Origin: Chitinophagaceae bacterium
GTDB lineage: Bacteria > Bacteroidota > Bacteroidia > Chitinophagales > Chitinophagaceae
NCBI GenBank assembly: GCA_019638615.1
Contig: JAHBTL010000024.1
Coordinates: 1 to 64,000, forward strand
Reading direction: 5' to 3'
DNA: 64,000 nt
Shown: positions 19,011-28,092 of the stretch, one piece after another
Numbering within the stretch: the stretch's first letter is position 1
How the letters are laid out: each line of letters opens with the position of its first letter
Notes under the pieces: model-generated
Seen by the model: the letters and a program-made list of their open reading frames with translations, nothing else
Told to the model about the DNA's origin: nothing
Database searches by the model: none
Translations under genes and position numbers: made by a program

Positions 19011-19228
19011 TGTATTGAATGATTTTAAAATGGCATGACTGTCTGACACGAACTATTTAAACAGATTTTTATATAAATGGTGAAATTACATAATACTGGC
19101 TATCTGTCGCACGATGGGCAACCTTCAAAGATTCTTTCCAATATCTGATCACTTTGCCTGTAATGGGAGCGCTTACAGCAAAATTCAGTACGATCACATT
19201 CTCCCCGGGGCTACGCTAAGAACATCTG

Positions 19229-19957
19229 TTAAAATCTTGAACCAATAAAGTGCGGCAACATTTTTCTCCAGGTAGGCCAATCATGTGTTACATCCTCTCC
19301 CCAAATATCCAGCTCATGCCAAATGCCTTTATTCCATAACACTTCTGAAAATCTTCGATTGGCCTGAGGATCTTCGTGAGCACCGCTGCCTGTAGCAATA
19401 ATTATTTTACCATTGCGGATATGGTTCAAATACCATTCATCAGTAAGGTTGGGAATATAATGAATGGGCGAGTTATAATATACCTGCTCATCATAATAAC
19501 CTTTGGTATATTCCGTAAGATCGTATACACCGCTCATGGCAATGGTGCCGTTAATAAGATCGGGACGTTTTAAAAAAAGATTCATTGAATGTAACGCTCC
19601 AAAAGAGGCCCCGCTGATAATAACAGGCGTTTCGCCGGAGGTATTGTTTTTTATAAACGGGATCACCTCGTTAAAAACATATTCATTGAACTGGTTCTGG
19701 CGAATGGCCTTATGCGCCCCTTCCATTTCATTATTCATCCAGCTTTCGGTATTGATGCTGTTAATGGAAAACACTTTTATTTTTCCATCATTGATGAAGG
19801 GAGCAACGGCGTCTATCAACTGGAAACGTTCATATTCCAGGTAATCTGCTGCAGCAGTAGGTATCAGCAGCAGTGCAAAACCATAATGCCCGTAAGTTAC
19901 CATCGGCATTTCCTTTCCCAAAGCCGGACTGTGCCACGAAGTGAGCTGTCTTTGCAT
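19229..19957 (-). CDS. Putative esterase (alpha/beta hydrolase)
   Basis: A 242-residue protein of the esterase D/Fes-like group. The nucleophile elbow is ISGASFGALHSMN (GxSxG with Ser). A late HDWPTWRKMLPHF segment supplies the likely catalytic His, and an acidic partner is probably in GSGAHEDPQANRRF. No signal peptide is visible, so it should be cytosolic. The substrate cannot be inferred. It is on the same strand as the EEP protein but separated by about 220 bp. Confidence 0.8.
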   Translation of the reverse strand: MQRQLTSWHSPALGKEMPMVTYGHYGFALLLIPTAAADYLEYERFQLIDAVAPFINDGKIKVFSINSINTESWMNNEMEGAHKAIRQNQFNEYVFNEVIPFIKNNTSGETPVIISGASFGALHSMNLFLKRPDLINGTIAMSGVYDLTEYTKGYYDEQVYYNSPIHYIPNLTDEWYLNHIRNGKIIIATGSGAHEDPQANRRFSEVLWNKGIWHELDIWGEDVTHDWPTWRKMLPHFIGSRF

Positions 19958-20083
19958 ACTGCAGATGTTTATAATAATTTCATGTTCAAGCTAATATTTC
20001 ACGCAAAGCGACAAAGTAAGCAAAGGCGCAAAGCCATATTTCCACATTGTCTTCAATTTTCAAATTGTCTCATTTTCAAATTC

Positions 20084-20827
20084 CTACTCCAGCACACCTT
20101 CTTTTATTTCTGTCCACAGATCACGGTAGCATTGAGCGGCATAACTGCCCGGCGCGAACTCCTCCAGGGGTGCGCGATGCACTCCCATCTTCTCCACATC
20201 AGAAAGGTAAGGTATATAGTTTTGAAAAAAACGTTTGTCTTTGTATAAAGTATCCATGATCTCGTTGTGCATATTTTTACGCAGGTCGGCCATTGTAAAA
20301 AAGCACATCATTTTAGATGCATCCAGCTCTTTTTCCCTGAAATAATCTTTTACCATATTGTAGGTACGAATGGAAAGCGTGGTAGGTATTACCGGCATTA
20401 AAACAATATCAGCCGCGTGAAACACATTTTCAGAAAGTACGGAAAAACCGGGCGGACAATCCATAAACACGAAGTCATACTCCGCTGAAAAAGCGCTGAG
20501 GATGGTTTTGATCCTCTTTTTTGAAGATTTCATTTCCTCCACCATGATGTCGAAGCTTTTAGCGGAAACATCGGCAGGAATGATATCAAGATTTTCGTAC
20601 CCGGTCGACATCACCGCTTCTTCTATATCGGCTCCTTTCTCAATCAGTTTTTTTATCCCTCCTTTGGGCCTGGCTTTTACCTGGTAATAAAAGCTGGAAG
20701 AGCCTTGCGGGTCGATATCCCACAACAATGTTCTGTACCCGTCCTTGGCCGCCAGGTAAGCAAAATTTACGCAGGAGGCAGTTTTTCCCACCCCGCCTTT
20801 TAAATTGTATAGTGCTACTGATACCAT
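20084..20827 (-). CDS. ParA-family ATPase
   Basis: A 247-residue Walker-type ATPase with the deviant Walker A motif NLKGGVGKTASCVNFAYLAA, Walker A' LLWDIDPQGSSSFYY and Walker B FVFMDCPPGFSVLSENV. No parB or centromere-like repeats are adjacent, so this is an orphan ParA/MinD-like protein; chromosome or protein-complex positioning is possible but not shown. It lies 33 bp upstream of uvrB on the same strand... in fact just after uvrB in transcription order, with uvrB starting at 22900 and ending at 20861. Confidence 0.88.
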   Translation of the reverse strand: MVSVALYNLKGGVGKTASCVNFAYLAAKDGYRTLLWDIDPQGSSSFYYQVKARPKGGIKKLIEKGADIEEAVMSTGYENLDIIPADVSAKSFDIMVEEMKSSKKRIKTILSAFSAEYDFVFMDCPPGFSVLSENVFHAADIVLMPVIPTTLSIRTYNMVKDYFREKELDASKMMCFFTMADLRKNMHNEIMDTLYKDKRFFQNYIPYLSDVEKMGVHRAPLEEFAPGSYAAQCYRDLWTEIKEGVLE

Positions 20828-20860
20828 ACAATGAATATATAAATAATTTATTATAGCTTG

Positions 20861-22900
20861 TTATTTTTTCATTTCATCCAGCTTTTTCCGCATCGAAAAC
20901 ATTTCATCCCTCAAACGGGCCGCTTCCATAAAATCCAGATCACGGGCGGCTTTTTCCATTTCTTTTTTAATTTTTGAAATGGCTTTTTCCATCTTTGGAA
21001 CGGTGTTGTATTCTTCCTGTTCTTCCGCGGCAATCGTTACCAGGTCTTCATCAGGAGCTACAGCGTATGGTTTGCCCGCATCGTATCCTTTGATGTCAAG
21101 CACCGAAGTTTGCGCAAATACCTGCTCTTTCGATTTTTTAACAGTCCTGGGCGTTATGTGGTGCTCTATATTATAGGCGACCTGCTTTTCCCGGCGCCTG
21201 TTGGTTTCATCGATCGTGCGCTGCATGCTTTCCGTCATGCTATCCGCATAAAAAATCACCAACCCATCCACGTTCCTCGCGGCACGCCCTGCCGTTTGCG
21301 TTAAAGAGCGTTCATTTCTTAAAAAGCCTTCTTTATCCGCATCCAGTATCGCCACCAGTGATACCTCAGGAAGATCCAGTCCTTCGCGCAACAGGTTTAC
21401 GCCCACCAGCACATCAATTTCTCCCAGCCGCAACTGGCGTAGTATTTCAACCCTGTCTAAAGTATCTACTTCGCTGTGTATGTATTTTGATTTGATGTTG
21501 ATGCGGTGGAGATATTTGTCCATTTCTTCGGCCATGCGTTTGGTCAAGGTTGTCACCAATACGCGATCGCCTTTTTGTATACGCCTGTCTATTTCATCCA
21601 GCAGGTCATCAATCTGGTTCACGCTGGGGCGGATCTCTATCGGCGGATCCAGCAGCCCGGTAGGGCGTACCACCTGTTCTACTACCACGCCACCCGTCTT
21701 TTCCAGCTCATATTCGCCCGGTGTGGCAGATACATAGATGGTCTGATTCAGCATCGACTCAAACTCATGGAAGTTCAGCGGACGGTTGTCCAATGCAGAA
21801 GGCAGCCTGAAGCCATAATCTACCAGCACCAGCTTCCTGCTCCTGTCGCCGCCATACATTCCACTCACCTGCGGGATGGTTTGATGGCTTTCATCAATCA
21901 CACACAAAAAGTCTTTCGGAAAATAGTCCAGCAGGCAAAACGGCCTTGTACCCGGTTCGCGCCGGTCAAAAAACCTGGAATAGTTTTCTATGCCGTTGCA
22001 AAAACCCAGTTCCCGGATCATTTCCATGTCATAATTCACCCTCTCGCTTAAGCGTTGCGCCTCTATGTATTTTCCCGTTGTTTTAAAATATTCCACCTGC
22101 CGGCTCATCTCATCCTGTATTTCATGCATCACCTGCTGCAGCATGTCTTTGGGCGCCAGGTACAAATTGGCAGGAAATATCGCGGCATTATCAACAGACG
22201 CTATTCGTTTCCCCGAGCTGATCTCCAGCGTATCTATGGATTCAATTTCATCACCAAAAAAGCTTACGCGGTAACCATAATCCATATAAGGAAGGTTGAT
22301 ATCTACCGTATCGCCCTTTACCCGAAAAGTGCCGCGTGTAAAATCGCCCTGGCTGCGTGAGTACAGCGAGTTGACAAGAGAATGCAGGAATCCCTGCCTG
22401 CTGATGACCTGTCCCACGTGAACCCGGATTACTCCATTGGCAAACTCAGTCGGGTTGCCAATACCATAAATGCAGCTTACGGATGCCACCACAATAATAT
22501 CGCGCCTGCCGCTTAACAATTGAGCTGTAGCCTGCAAACGCAGCTTGTCCAGCTCTTCATTTATGGCAAGATCCTTTTCTATATAAGTATCACTTACCGG
22601 TAAGTAAGCCTCGGGCTGGTAATAATCATAGTAAGAAACAAAATATCCTACCGCATTCTCGGGAAAGAACTGCCTGAACTCACCATACAACTGCGCTACC
22701 AGGGTTTTGTTATGCGTAAGTACCAGGGTAGGGCGTTGTACATTTTGTATTACATTGGCAATAGTAAAGGTTTTACCGGAGCCGGTAACGCCCAGCAATG
22801 TCTGGTCTTTTTCCCCCTGCAGTATGCCTTCGGTCAGTTGACGGATGGCTTCCGGCTGATCGCCGGCGGGCGTATATGAGGAATGAATTTTAAATGGCAT
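20861..22900 (-). CDS. uvrB: Excinuclease ABC subunit B
   Basis: A 679-residue UvrB, the damage-verification helicase of nucleotide excision repair. It shows Walker A LLGVTGSGKTFTIANVI, the beta-hairpin region YYDYYQPEAYLPVSDTYIEK, DEXX-type VIDESHQT, helicase motifs LREGLDLPEVSLVAILDADK and TAGRAARN, and a C-terminal UVR motif (EKAARDLDFMEAARLRDEM) for UvrC/UvrA contact. Full length. The orphan ParA gene begins 33 bp downstream. Confidence 0.98.
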   Translation of the reverse strand: MPFKIHSSYTPAGDQPEAIRQLTEGILQGEKDQTLLGVTGSGKTFTIANVIQNVQRPTLVLTHNKTLVAQLYGEFRQFFPENAVGYFVSYYDYYQPEAYLPVSDTYIEKDLAINEELDKLRLQATAQLLSGRRDIIVVASVSCIYGIGNPTEFANGVIRVHVGQVISRQGFLHSLVNSLYSRSQGDFTRGTFRVKGDTVDINLPYMDYGYRVSFFGDEIESIDTLEISSGKRIASVDNAAIFPANLYLAPKDMLQQVMHEIQDEMSRQVEYFKTTGKYIEAQRLSERVNYDMEMIRELGFCNGIENYSRFFDRREPGTRPFCLLDYFPKDFLCVIDESHQTIPQVSGMYGGDRSRKLVLVDYGFRLPSALDNRPLNFHEFESMLNQTIYVSATPGEYELEKTGGVVVEQVVRPTGLLDPPIEIRPSVNQIDDLLDEIDRRIQKGDRVLVTTLTKRMAEEMDKYLHRINIKSKYIHSEVDTLDRVEILRQLRLGEIDVLVGVNLLREGLDLPEVSLVAILDADKEGFLRNERSLTQTAGRAARNVDGLVIFYADSMTESMQRTIDETNRRREKQVAYNIEHHITPRTVKKSKEQVFAQTSVLDIKGYDAGKPYAVAPDEDLVTIAAEEQEEYNTVPKMEKAISKIKKEMEKAARDLDFMEAARLRDEMFSMRKKLDEMKK

Positions 22901-22995
22901 AAGAATGTAAAATTACGGAAATTCGGCATGGAGTTTCCGGCTGAATAAGGATGAATATCCCCGTCATTTTGACCGAGCCAATGCGGATCCTGTCG

Positions 22996-23184
22996 TTAAA
23001 TCATTTTGCGCGAAGAAAAAATCTGAAGCATATTTTTTGCCGTCTGCAGCTTCAAATTTGAGTTATACGATTTTTTCGTACACTGACTTCCCTCTTTAAC
23101 CGGCTTCTTTTTTAAGTCGCTCCAATGCCTTTTAGGGATACTACTTCCCGTGAGTATTTCAATTACGTCTATTATAAAAAAATC
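22996..23184 (-). pseudogene. Remnant of a BRO-family/antirepressor-like gene
   Basis: The translation reads DFFIIDVIEILTGSSIPKRH, then WSDLKKKPVKEGSQ. This resembles the N-terminal domain of BRO-type antirepressor-like proteins, which have a VIDV-E-LT-S--PRKYW--LKKRL-EGS pattern. Further on, a frame change restores the family words QAADGKKYASD before similarity ends. The upstream N terminus and everything after this are missing. It is a decayed, probably phage- or island-derived gene. Confidence 0.6.
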
Positions 23185-23265
23185 CATCCCGAAGAATCGG
23201 GACGGATTGTGTAGGTTTATGTTCCTAACCGTCCTAATTAAAAATATCTTGAGGCTTAAAAGATA

Positions 23266-23440
23266 TACGAAGGTTAATGAAAGCGGGATTGCCTGGAAAC
23301 ATATCCCTGCTGCAAGGGTTGGCGGCCCGGATACGAGCACCTTCGGGGCTGGTATGCCATTCATTTATGGTGGTATCGTATTGGGTACCCGGGTCTGCAC
23401 AACGCCATGCTGCAAACGCAATATGGTTCAGCAGCTCAAG
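23266..23440 (-). pseudogene. Remnant of B12-dependent ribonucleotide reductase (nrdJ)
   Basis: On the minus strand one frame reads LELLNHIAFAAWRCADPG, TQYDTTINEWHTSPEGAR and IRAANPCSRDMF. This is close to the class II ribonucleotide reductase segment around the active-site Cys, which the family shows as ACADPGLQYDTTINEWHTCP followed by RASNPCSEYMFLD. The frame is blocked by a stop just upstream, and the residues after NPCS have decayed before a stop at 23234-23236. Only about 58 codons remain of a gene of more than 800. Confidence 0.75.
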
Positions 23441-23832
23441 CCTTCGCTAAATCTTTTCCTGTTTATCATGTAATTCGGATTCAGGGTTTTTTTAAATAGC
23501 TATCATAGGATAAGAAAGCGAAAGTATCAGGCTAAATTGTGTTGTCAAACCTGTAAATATCAACAATGTGTGGATAAATGCCGGATAGGCAATACAGCAG
23601 GGTATTAGCTGTTTTTTGCACATGTATAATGGATAAAAAAATTTGGTTTTCCGGGTGATTTGTTTTAAATAGTATAAGCCCTTTCGTAGTTTCCCCGGGG
23701 CAATGCAGCATTTACGAATAATATCCCAGCGTCAGCTACCTACCGGTGCTCCAATGACAGGAAGCATACATGGGTGAAAAAATTGAAATATATCCCTGAA
23801 TAATTAAAAGCGTTGACTATTAAACTTTTTTG

Positions 23833-23840
23833 CATTTTTG
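23833..23840 (+). promoter_or_regulatory. -7 promoter word of the prenylglyceryl phosphate synthase gene
   Basis: CATTTTTG, seven of eight matches to TAnnTTTG, with ttgac about 20 bases upstream (23813). Transcription would start around 23847, about 20 bases before the ATG. Confidence 0.35.
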
Positions 23841-23867
23841 CAGATAGGGAAACAATACCTGACAGCA

Positions 23868-24626
23868 ATGATGAGCGACCGCATTTATCAATCCATAACT
23901 GAAAAAAAGAAAGCCGGGAAAAAATCCTTTGCGGTGCTCATAGATCCCGATAAGGTGAGCGAAAGACAGATCGGCGAGCTGATGGAATTAACTGCCGAGG
24001 CAAAAGTAGACTACCTGTTGGTCGGCGGAAGCCTGGTGGTCAGCAATCACCTGGACGAAGTAGTAATCCTGATCAAAAAGCTGAGCAATATCCCCGTCAT
24101 ACTTTTCCCGGGCACACCATCGCAGGTAAGCCGGTATGCCGATGCCTTGCTTTACCTTTCGCTTATTTCCGGCAGGAACCCCGAGCTTTTGATTGGACAG
24201 CATGTTATTTCTGCTCCGGCAGTAAAGCAAAGCGGGCTGGAGCTTATGCCAACCGGCTATATGGTCATTGACGGAGGCGCTCCTACTACCGTTTCTTATA
24301 TCAGCAATGCTATTCCTATCCCTGCCAATAAAAATGAAATTGCCATGTGTACCGCCATGGCAGGCGAAATGCTGGGCATGAGGCTCATTTACATGGACGC
24401 CGGCAGCGGAGCTGAAAAAGCCATTACCGAGTCAATGATCCATAGCGTATCGAAAGTAATTGACGTGCCGCTGATAGTGGGCGGCGGCATAAACACGCCG
24501 GAGAAAGCTTACCTGAACTGCAAAGCCGGCGCCGACATCATTGTGGTGGGAAATGCCATCGAAAAAGACCCTCTCCTGGTCAGGGATATGAGCGCCGCTG
24601 TTCACAGCATCCCCCTGCGCGTTTGA
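23868..24626 (+). CDS. Geranylgeranylglyceryl/heptaprenylglyceryl phosphate synthase
   Basis: About 252 residues, PcrB/GGGPS-type TIM barrel. Motifs: KKSFAVLIDPDKVSE, LLVGGSLVVSN, VILFPGTPSQVSRYADALLY, YMVIDGGAPTTVSY, RLIYMDAGSGA, IVGGGINTPEKA and VVGNAIEKDP. It joins a prenyl diphosphate to sn-glycerol-1-phosphate, giving an ether lipid of archaeal stereochemistry; Bacteroidota carry such enzymes. The product chain length cannot be read from the sequence. The frame extends to a TTG at 23838, but that codon lies in the probable promoter word; the ATG at 23868 (or the adjacent one at 23871) is preferred. Confidence 0.9.
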   Translation: MMSDRIYQSITEKKKAGKKSFAVLIDPDKVSERQIGELMELTAEAKVDYLLVGGSLVVSNHLDEVVILIKKLSNIPVILFPGTPSQVSRYADALLYLSLISGRNPELLIGQHVISAPAVKQSGLELMPTGYMVIDGGAPTTVSYISNAIPIPANKNEIAMCTAMAGEMLGMRLIYMDAGSGAEKAITESMIHSVSKVIDVPLIVGGGINTPEKAYLNCKAGADIIVVGNAIEKDPLLVRDMSAAVHSIPLRV

Positions 24627-24985
24627 TTTTTACATTTGATTATCAAAAATTCGTATAAAAAAACGCCCTGCATATAAAAAATGTGCTTTCTTTGCAAAGT
24701 CAAAAGCTTTATTCAAAGTATATCTCTTACTACAATGCAAAAAAATCACTCCACGACAATGACCGAAGGGTTCGCCGGAACGAACGCTTCTTTGCGTGGG
24801 ATTTTTCCTGTTCTTCCGGGAGCAGTTTTTTTCTGTCGCCCAACTCCCTTCCGGGTGCGACGTTGATACTCCCTCCTGACATAGTACACCTATTCTTATC
24901 AAACAGGAACTATGATCCGGTAAAATAACCGGGCTAATAACGCTTTACATTTATTTATGGCGCTTATCAAGTATTTAAAAAGAAA
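24627..24985 (+). other. Leader region of the arginine operon
   Basis: A 360-bp gap upstream of the first arginine gene. A -7-like word TTTCTTTG occurs near 24689-24696. A small ORF at 24735-24866 (43 codons, ATG start) ends in PTPFRVRR, with three Arg codons in its last four residues. GC-rich, partly self-complementary sequence surrounds its end (ttccgggagcag and cccttccgggtgcga). It may be a leader peptide with attenuation by arginyl-tRNA, or it may be chance; no clean terminator/antiterminator pair was drawn. Confidence 0.35.
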
Positions 24986-25702
24986 ATGAAAACCCAGGAA
25001 CAATATCAGGTATTGGTTGCAAATGAAAGCCACTTCGGCTTTGCGCAGATTATATGCGATGAAATGGCTTCTTCGGCAAAAGCCCGCGGAACAGGCATAG
25101 CCAAAAGAAGCCCTGAATATATACAGCAGAAAATGAAAGAAGGCAAGGCGGTGATCGCTTTTAGCCACGACGGCATTTGGGCAGGCTTTTGCTATATAGA
25201 AACCTGGAGCCATGGACAGTATGTGGCTAACTCAGGACTGATCGTAGCCCCCGCTTTCCGCAAGGGCGGACTGGCAAGAGCTATTAAAAGAAAAATCTTT
25301 GAGCTGAGCAGGAAGTTATATCCTGAATCGAAAATATTCGGGCTTACCACAGGGCTGGCAGTGATGAAAATAAACTCGGAACTGGGATATGAACCTGTAA
25401 CCTACTCAGAGCTTACCCAGGACGAAGCTTTTTGGGCCGGCTGTAAAAGCTGCGTGAACTATGATATACTGATGAGCAAGGAAAGAAAGAATTGTTTTTG
25501 CACAGCAATGCTGTATGATCCAAAAGACCATTACGAGCCCGAGGAAACCAAAGAGGATTTCCGGCAGCACTCTAAATTATACGAACGCTTTATGCGTATA
25601 AAAAAATGGAAATTGCTGCAACCCTTCCTGAAAAAAGACAAGGAGGAAAAATCTTCTAAAAAAAACATGAAAGCAGTGCTGCATTATTTTTTTAACCTGT
25701 AA
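24986..25702 (+). CDS. GNAT-family N-acyltransferase of the arginine cluster
   Basis: A 238-residue GNAT-fold protein. The acyl-CoA-binding segment is VAPAFRKGGLARAIKRKI, where the family pattern is Q/RxxGxG/A. It also has three closely spaced Cys (ctKSCVNYD and NCFCTAM) of unknown role. It is the first gene of the arginine operon, 45 bp before argG, the position at which Bacteroidota keep a GNAT gene in place of a classical argA. The likely role is N-acylation of glutamate (acetyl or succinyl), the first step of the pathway. The acyl donor is inferred only from the transcarbamylase downstream. Confidence 0.75.
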   Translation: MKTQEQYQVLVANESHFGFAQIICDEMASSAKARGTGIAKRSPEYIQQKMKEGKAVIAFSHDGIWAGFCYIETWSHGQYVANSGLIVAPAFRKGGLARAIKRKIFELSRKLYPESKIFGLTTGLAVMKINSELGYEPVTYSELTQDEAFWAGCKSCVNYDILMSKERKNCFCTAMLYDPKDHYEPEETKEDFRQHSKLYERFMRIKKWKLLQPFLKKDKEEKSSKKNMKAVLHYFFNL

Positions 25703-25747
25703 TGGATAGGGGATCTCCATCACATCTTATAAACCAACTACACAACG

Positions 25748-26947
25748 ATGAAAAAGATAGTTCTTGGCTTTAGCGGCGGATTGGATACTTCTTATTGCGT
25801 AAAATATTTAAGCGAGGACAAGGGATATGAAGTACATTCCGTTATCGTAAATACCGGTGGTTTCAGTGAAGATGAATTAAAGAAAATTGAAGAACACGCT
25901 TACAGGCTGGGCGTTAAAACACATGCTACGGTGAATGCCGTAAAGTCTTATTACGACAGCATCATAAAATACCTGGTGTATGGGAATATATTAAAGAACA
26001 ATACTTATCCCTTAAGCGTAAGCGCAGAAAGATTAAGCCAGGCGCTGCACATTGCAGAACATGTTAAGAAATTAAATGCCGATGCTGTTGCGCACGGCAG
26101 CACCGGCGCAGGTAACGACCAGGTGCGCTTTGATATGATCTTTCATATAATGATCCCCGGCGTTGAGATCATTACGCCGATACGAGACTTAAAATTAAGC
26201 CGCGAGCAGGAAATTGAATACCTGAAAAGCAAGGACGTGGAAATGAATTTCGAGAAAGCGGTATATTCTATCAATAAAGGTTTGTGGGGAACAAGTGTCG
26301 GGGGTAAAGAAACATTGTCTTCCAAAGGCATTTTACCGGAAGAAGCCTGGCCAACGCAGGTAACAGCTACGGATAGCCGCGAAGTAAAGCTGAGCTTTGT
26401 GAAAGGGGAATTGAAAGGAGTGGATGGCAAAAATCTTAACCATCCTACGGAAGCTATTCAATACCTGCAAAGCATAGCCGGCCCTTATGGCATTGGCCGC
26501 GATATACATGTGGGAGATACCATCATCGGCATTAAAGGCCGCGTTGGTTTTGAAGCCGCGGCTCCGATGGTCATCCTTAAAGCGCATCATGCGCTGGAAA
26601 AACATGTGCTCACCAAATGGCAGTTGAACTGGAAAGACCAGTTGGCGCAGTTTTACGGTAACTGGCTGCATGAAGGGCAGATACTCGATCCTGTAATGCG
26701 CGATATTGAAGCATATCTTATCAACTCCCAACAGCATGTAACCGGCGATGTATTTGTACAACTGCAGCCTTATCGTTTCCAGGTAATTGGTATAGAATCT
26801 GTATATGATTTAATGAACAGCAGGTTTGGCAAATATGGTGAAATGAATACCGGCTTTACCGGCGAGGATGTGAGAGGATTCAGTAAGATATTCGGCAATC
26901 AAACATCCATCTATCAACTGGTAAAGCAGGATGCGAACGGTAAGTAA
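25748..26947 (+). CDS. argG: Argininosuccinate synthase
   Basis: A 399-residue ArgG that condenses citrulline and aspartate with ATP. The PP-loop is VLGFSGGLDTSYCVKYL; it also has AHGSTGAGNDQVRFD and NKGLWGTSVGG. Its C-terminal half differs from the Escherichia coli type but fits the ArgG group found in Bacteroidota arginine operons. It ends 14 bp before argC, clearly cotranscribed. Confidence 0.96.
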   Translation: MKKIVLGFSGGLDTSYCVKYLSEDKGYEVHSVIVNTGGFSEDELKKIEEHAYRLGVKTHATVNAVKSYYDSIIKYLVYGNILKNNTYPLSVSAERLSQALHIAEHVKKLNADAVAHGSTGAGNDQVRFDMIFHIMIPGVEIITPIRDLKLSREQEIEYLKSKDVEMNFEKAVYSINKGLWGTSVGGKETLSSKGILPEEAWPTQVTATDSREVKLSFVKGELKGVDGKNLNHPTEAIQYLQSIAGPYGIGRDIHVGDTIIGIKGRVGFEAAAPMVILKAHHALEKHVLTKWQLNWKDQLAQFYGNWLHEGQILDPVMRDIEAYLINSQQHVTGDVFVQLQPYRFQVIGIESVYDLMNSRFGKYGEMNTGFTGEDVRGFSKIFGNQTSIYQLVKQDANGK

Positions 26948-26961
26948 ATATATCATTTGAC

Positions 26962-27951
26962 ATGCAAAAAATTAAAGTTGGAATAATAGGCGGAGCAGGA
27001 TATACCGGCGGGGAATTGATCAGGCTTCTCATCAACCATCCTGCTGCCGATATTGTTTTTATCAACAGCCGCAGTAATGCAGGCAAGCCGGTTTCGGATA
27101 TTCACCAGGATCTACTCGGCGAAACCAATCTTGCTTTTACCGAAGATCTTTCGGGGTTGAATGGCGGCATTGATGTATTGTTTTTATGTCTCGGTCATGG
27201 AGAGTCCAAGAAATTTTTAACTGAAAATAAAGTCGCTGATCCAATAAGGATCATTGACCTGGCCAATGATTTCCGCCTGAACAAACAATCGGCTATTGGT
27301 AACCGGAAGTTTGTATACGGGTTGCCGGAGTTAAATAAAGAAGAAATAAAGAAAGCGAGGAATATTGCCAATCCCGGCTGCTTTGCAACTACCATACAAT
27401 TGGGATTGCTGCCTTTGGCAAAAGCAGGTTTGCTGGAAGAAGTCTATACCACCGGTATCACCGGCAGCACAGGTGCCGGACAAAGCCCTTCCGCCACCTC
27501 TCATTTCAGCTGGCGTGCCAACAATATACAGGCGTATAAAACACTAACACATCAGCATCTTGGCGAAATCGGCGAATCCTTATTGCAATTACAACCCAAA
27601 GGAGCGATTGACTTAAACTTCGTGCCCTGGCGCGGTGATTTTACCAGGGGGATCTTTATCAGCTCTACTGTACACTGTAATCTGAGCGCTGAAGAACTGA
27701 AAATACTATATAAAGATTTTTATAAAGACGCTGCTTTCACGTTTGTAAGCGACCAGCCTATATTTTTGAAGCAGGTTGTAAATACAAATAAAGCGATCAT
27801 TCAACCGGAAAAAGTAGGCAGCAAGCTGGTGATACATTCAATAGCAGACAACTTATTAAAAGGCGCGAGCGGCCAGGCTGTACAAAATATGAACCTGATG
27901 TTCGGGGTGGATGAGAAAGTGGGGCTGAGGCTGAAGACGGCGGGATTCTGA
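26962..27951 (+). CDS. argC: N-acyl-gamma-glutamyl-phosphate reductase
   Basis: A 329-residue ArgC. The NADP-binding motif is GIIGGAGYTGGELIRLL; the active-site Cys lies in ANPGCFATTIQLGLLP; GSTGAGQSP follows. It reduces the acylated glutamyl phosphate to the semialdehyde. The segment NKQSAIGNRKFVYGLPEL (about 110-130) is spelled partly by repeat-like DNA (tcggctattggtaa). After its stop comes a W repeat tract and an unrelated passenger gene before argD. Confidence 0.95.
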   Translation: MQKIKVGIIGGAGYTGGELIRLLINHPAADIVFINSRSNAGKPVSDIHQDLLGETNLAFTEDLSGLNGGIDVLFLCLGHGESKKFLTENKVADPIRIIDLANDFRLNKQSAIGNRKFVYGLPELNKEEIKKARNIANPGCFATTIQLGLLPLAKAGLLEEVYTTGITGSTGAGQSPSATSHFSWRANNIQAYKTLTHQHLGEIGESLLQLQPKGAIDLNFVPWRGDFTRGIFISSTVHCNLSAEELKILYKDFYKDAAFTFVSDQPIFLKQVVNTNKAIIQPEKVGSKLVIHSIADNLLKGASGQAVQNMNLMFGVDEKVGLRLKTAGF

Positions 27952-27954
27952 GAA

Positions 27955-28080
27955 GGGTGGAAGGTGTAGGGCATAAGGATGAAGATGAAAGAGACCGTTT
28001 GATAAGTTGGTAGCATGTAACCCGCGACATGCAACTTGAAACCTGTAACTTGTGACCGATACACATATTTGCTTACTATT
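27955..28080. repeat. W word-repeat tract between argC and the passenger gene
   Basis: Words such as gggtggaaggtgtagggcat, then gcatgtaacccgcgacatgc and aacttgaaacctgtaacttg. The same vocabulary recurs at 12694-12770, 33141-33412, 34717-34820, 39475-39610 and 60545-60702. Confidence 0.7.
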
Positions 28081-28092
28081 AAAAACACCGGC

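Larger units (their letters stand above)
22901..23867. other. 970-bp gene-poor gap with decayed gene fragments
   Basis: Apart from the two pseudogene fragments at 22996-23184 and 23266-23440, no coding signal was found. Between them, near 23183-23210, an imperfect stem-loop (atcccga/tcggga) is visible. The 23480-23830 part is AT-rich and unassigned; it ends in the promoter of the prenylglyceryl phosphate synthase gene. Confidence 0.6.

Noticed and set aside
23150-23473. A 107-codon plus-strand ORF
   Set aside because: The opposite strand carries the nrdJ-like and BRO-like fragments, which explain the sequence better.
24630-24902. A 90-codon minus-strand ORF upstream of the arginine operon
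   Set aside because: No family features and composition unlike neighbouring genes; it is antisense to the leader region.
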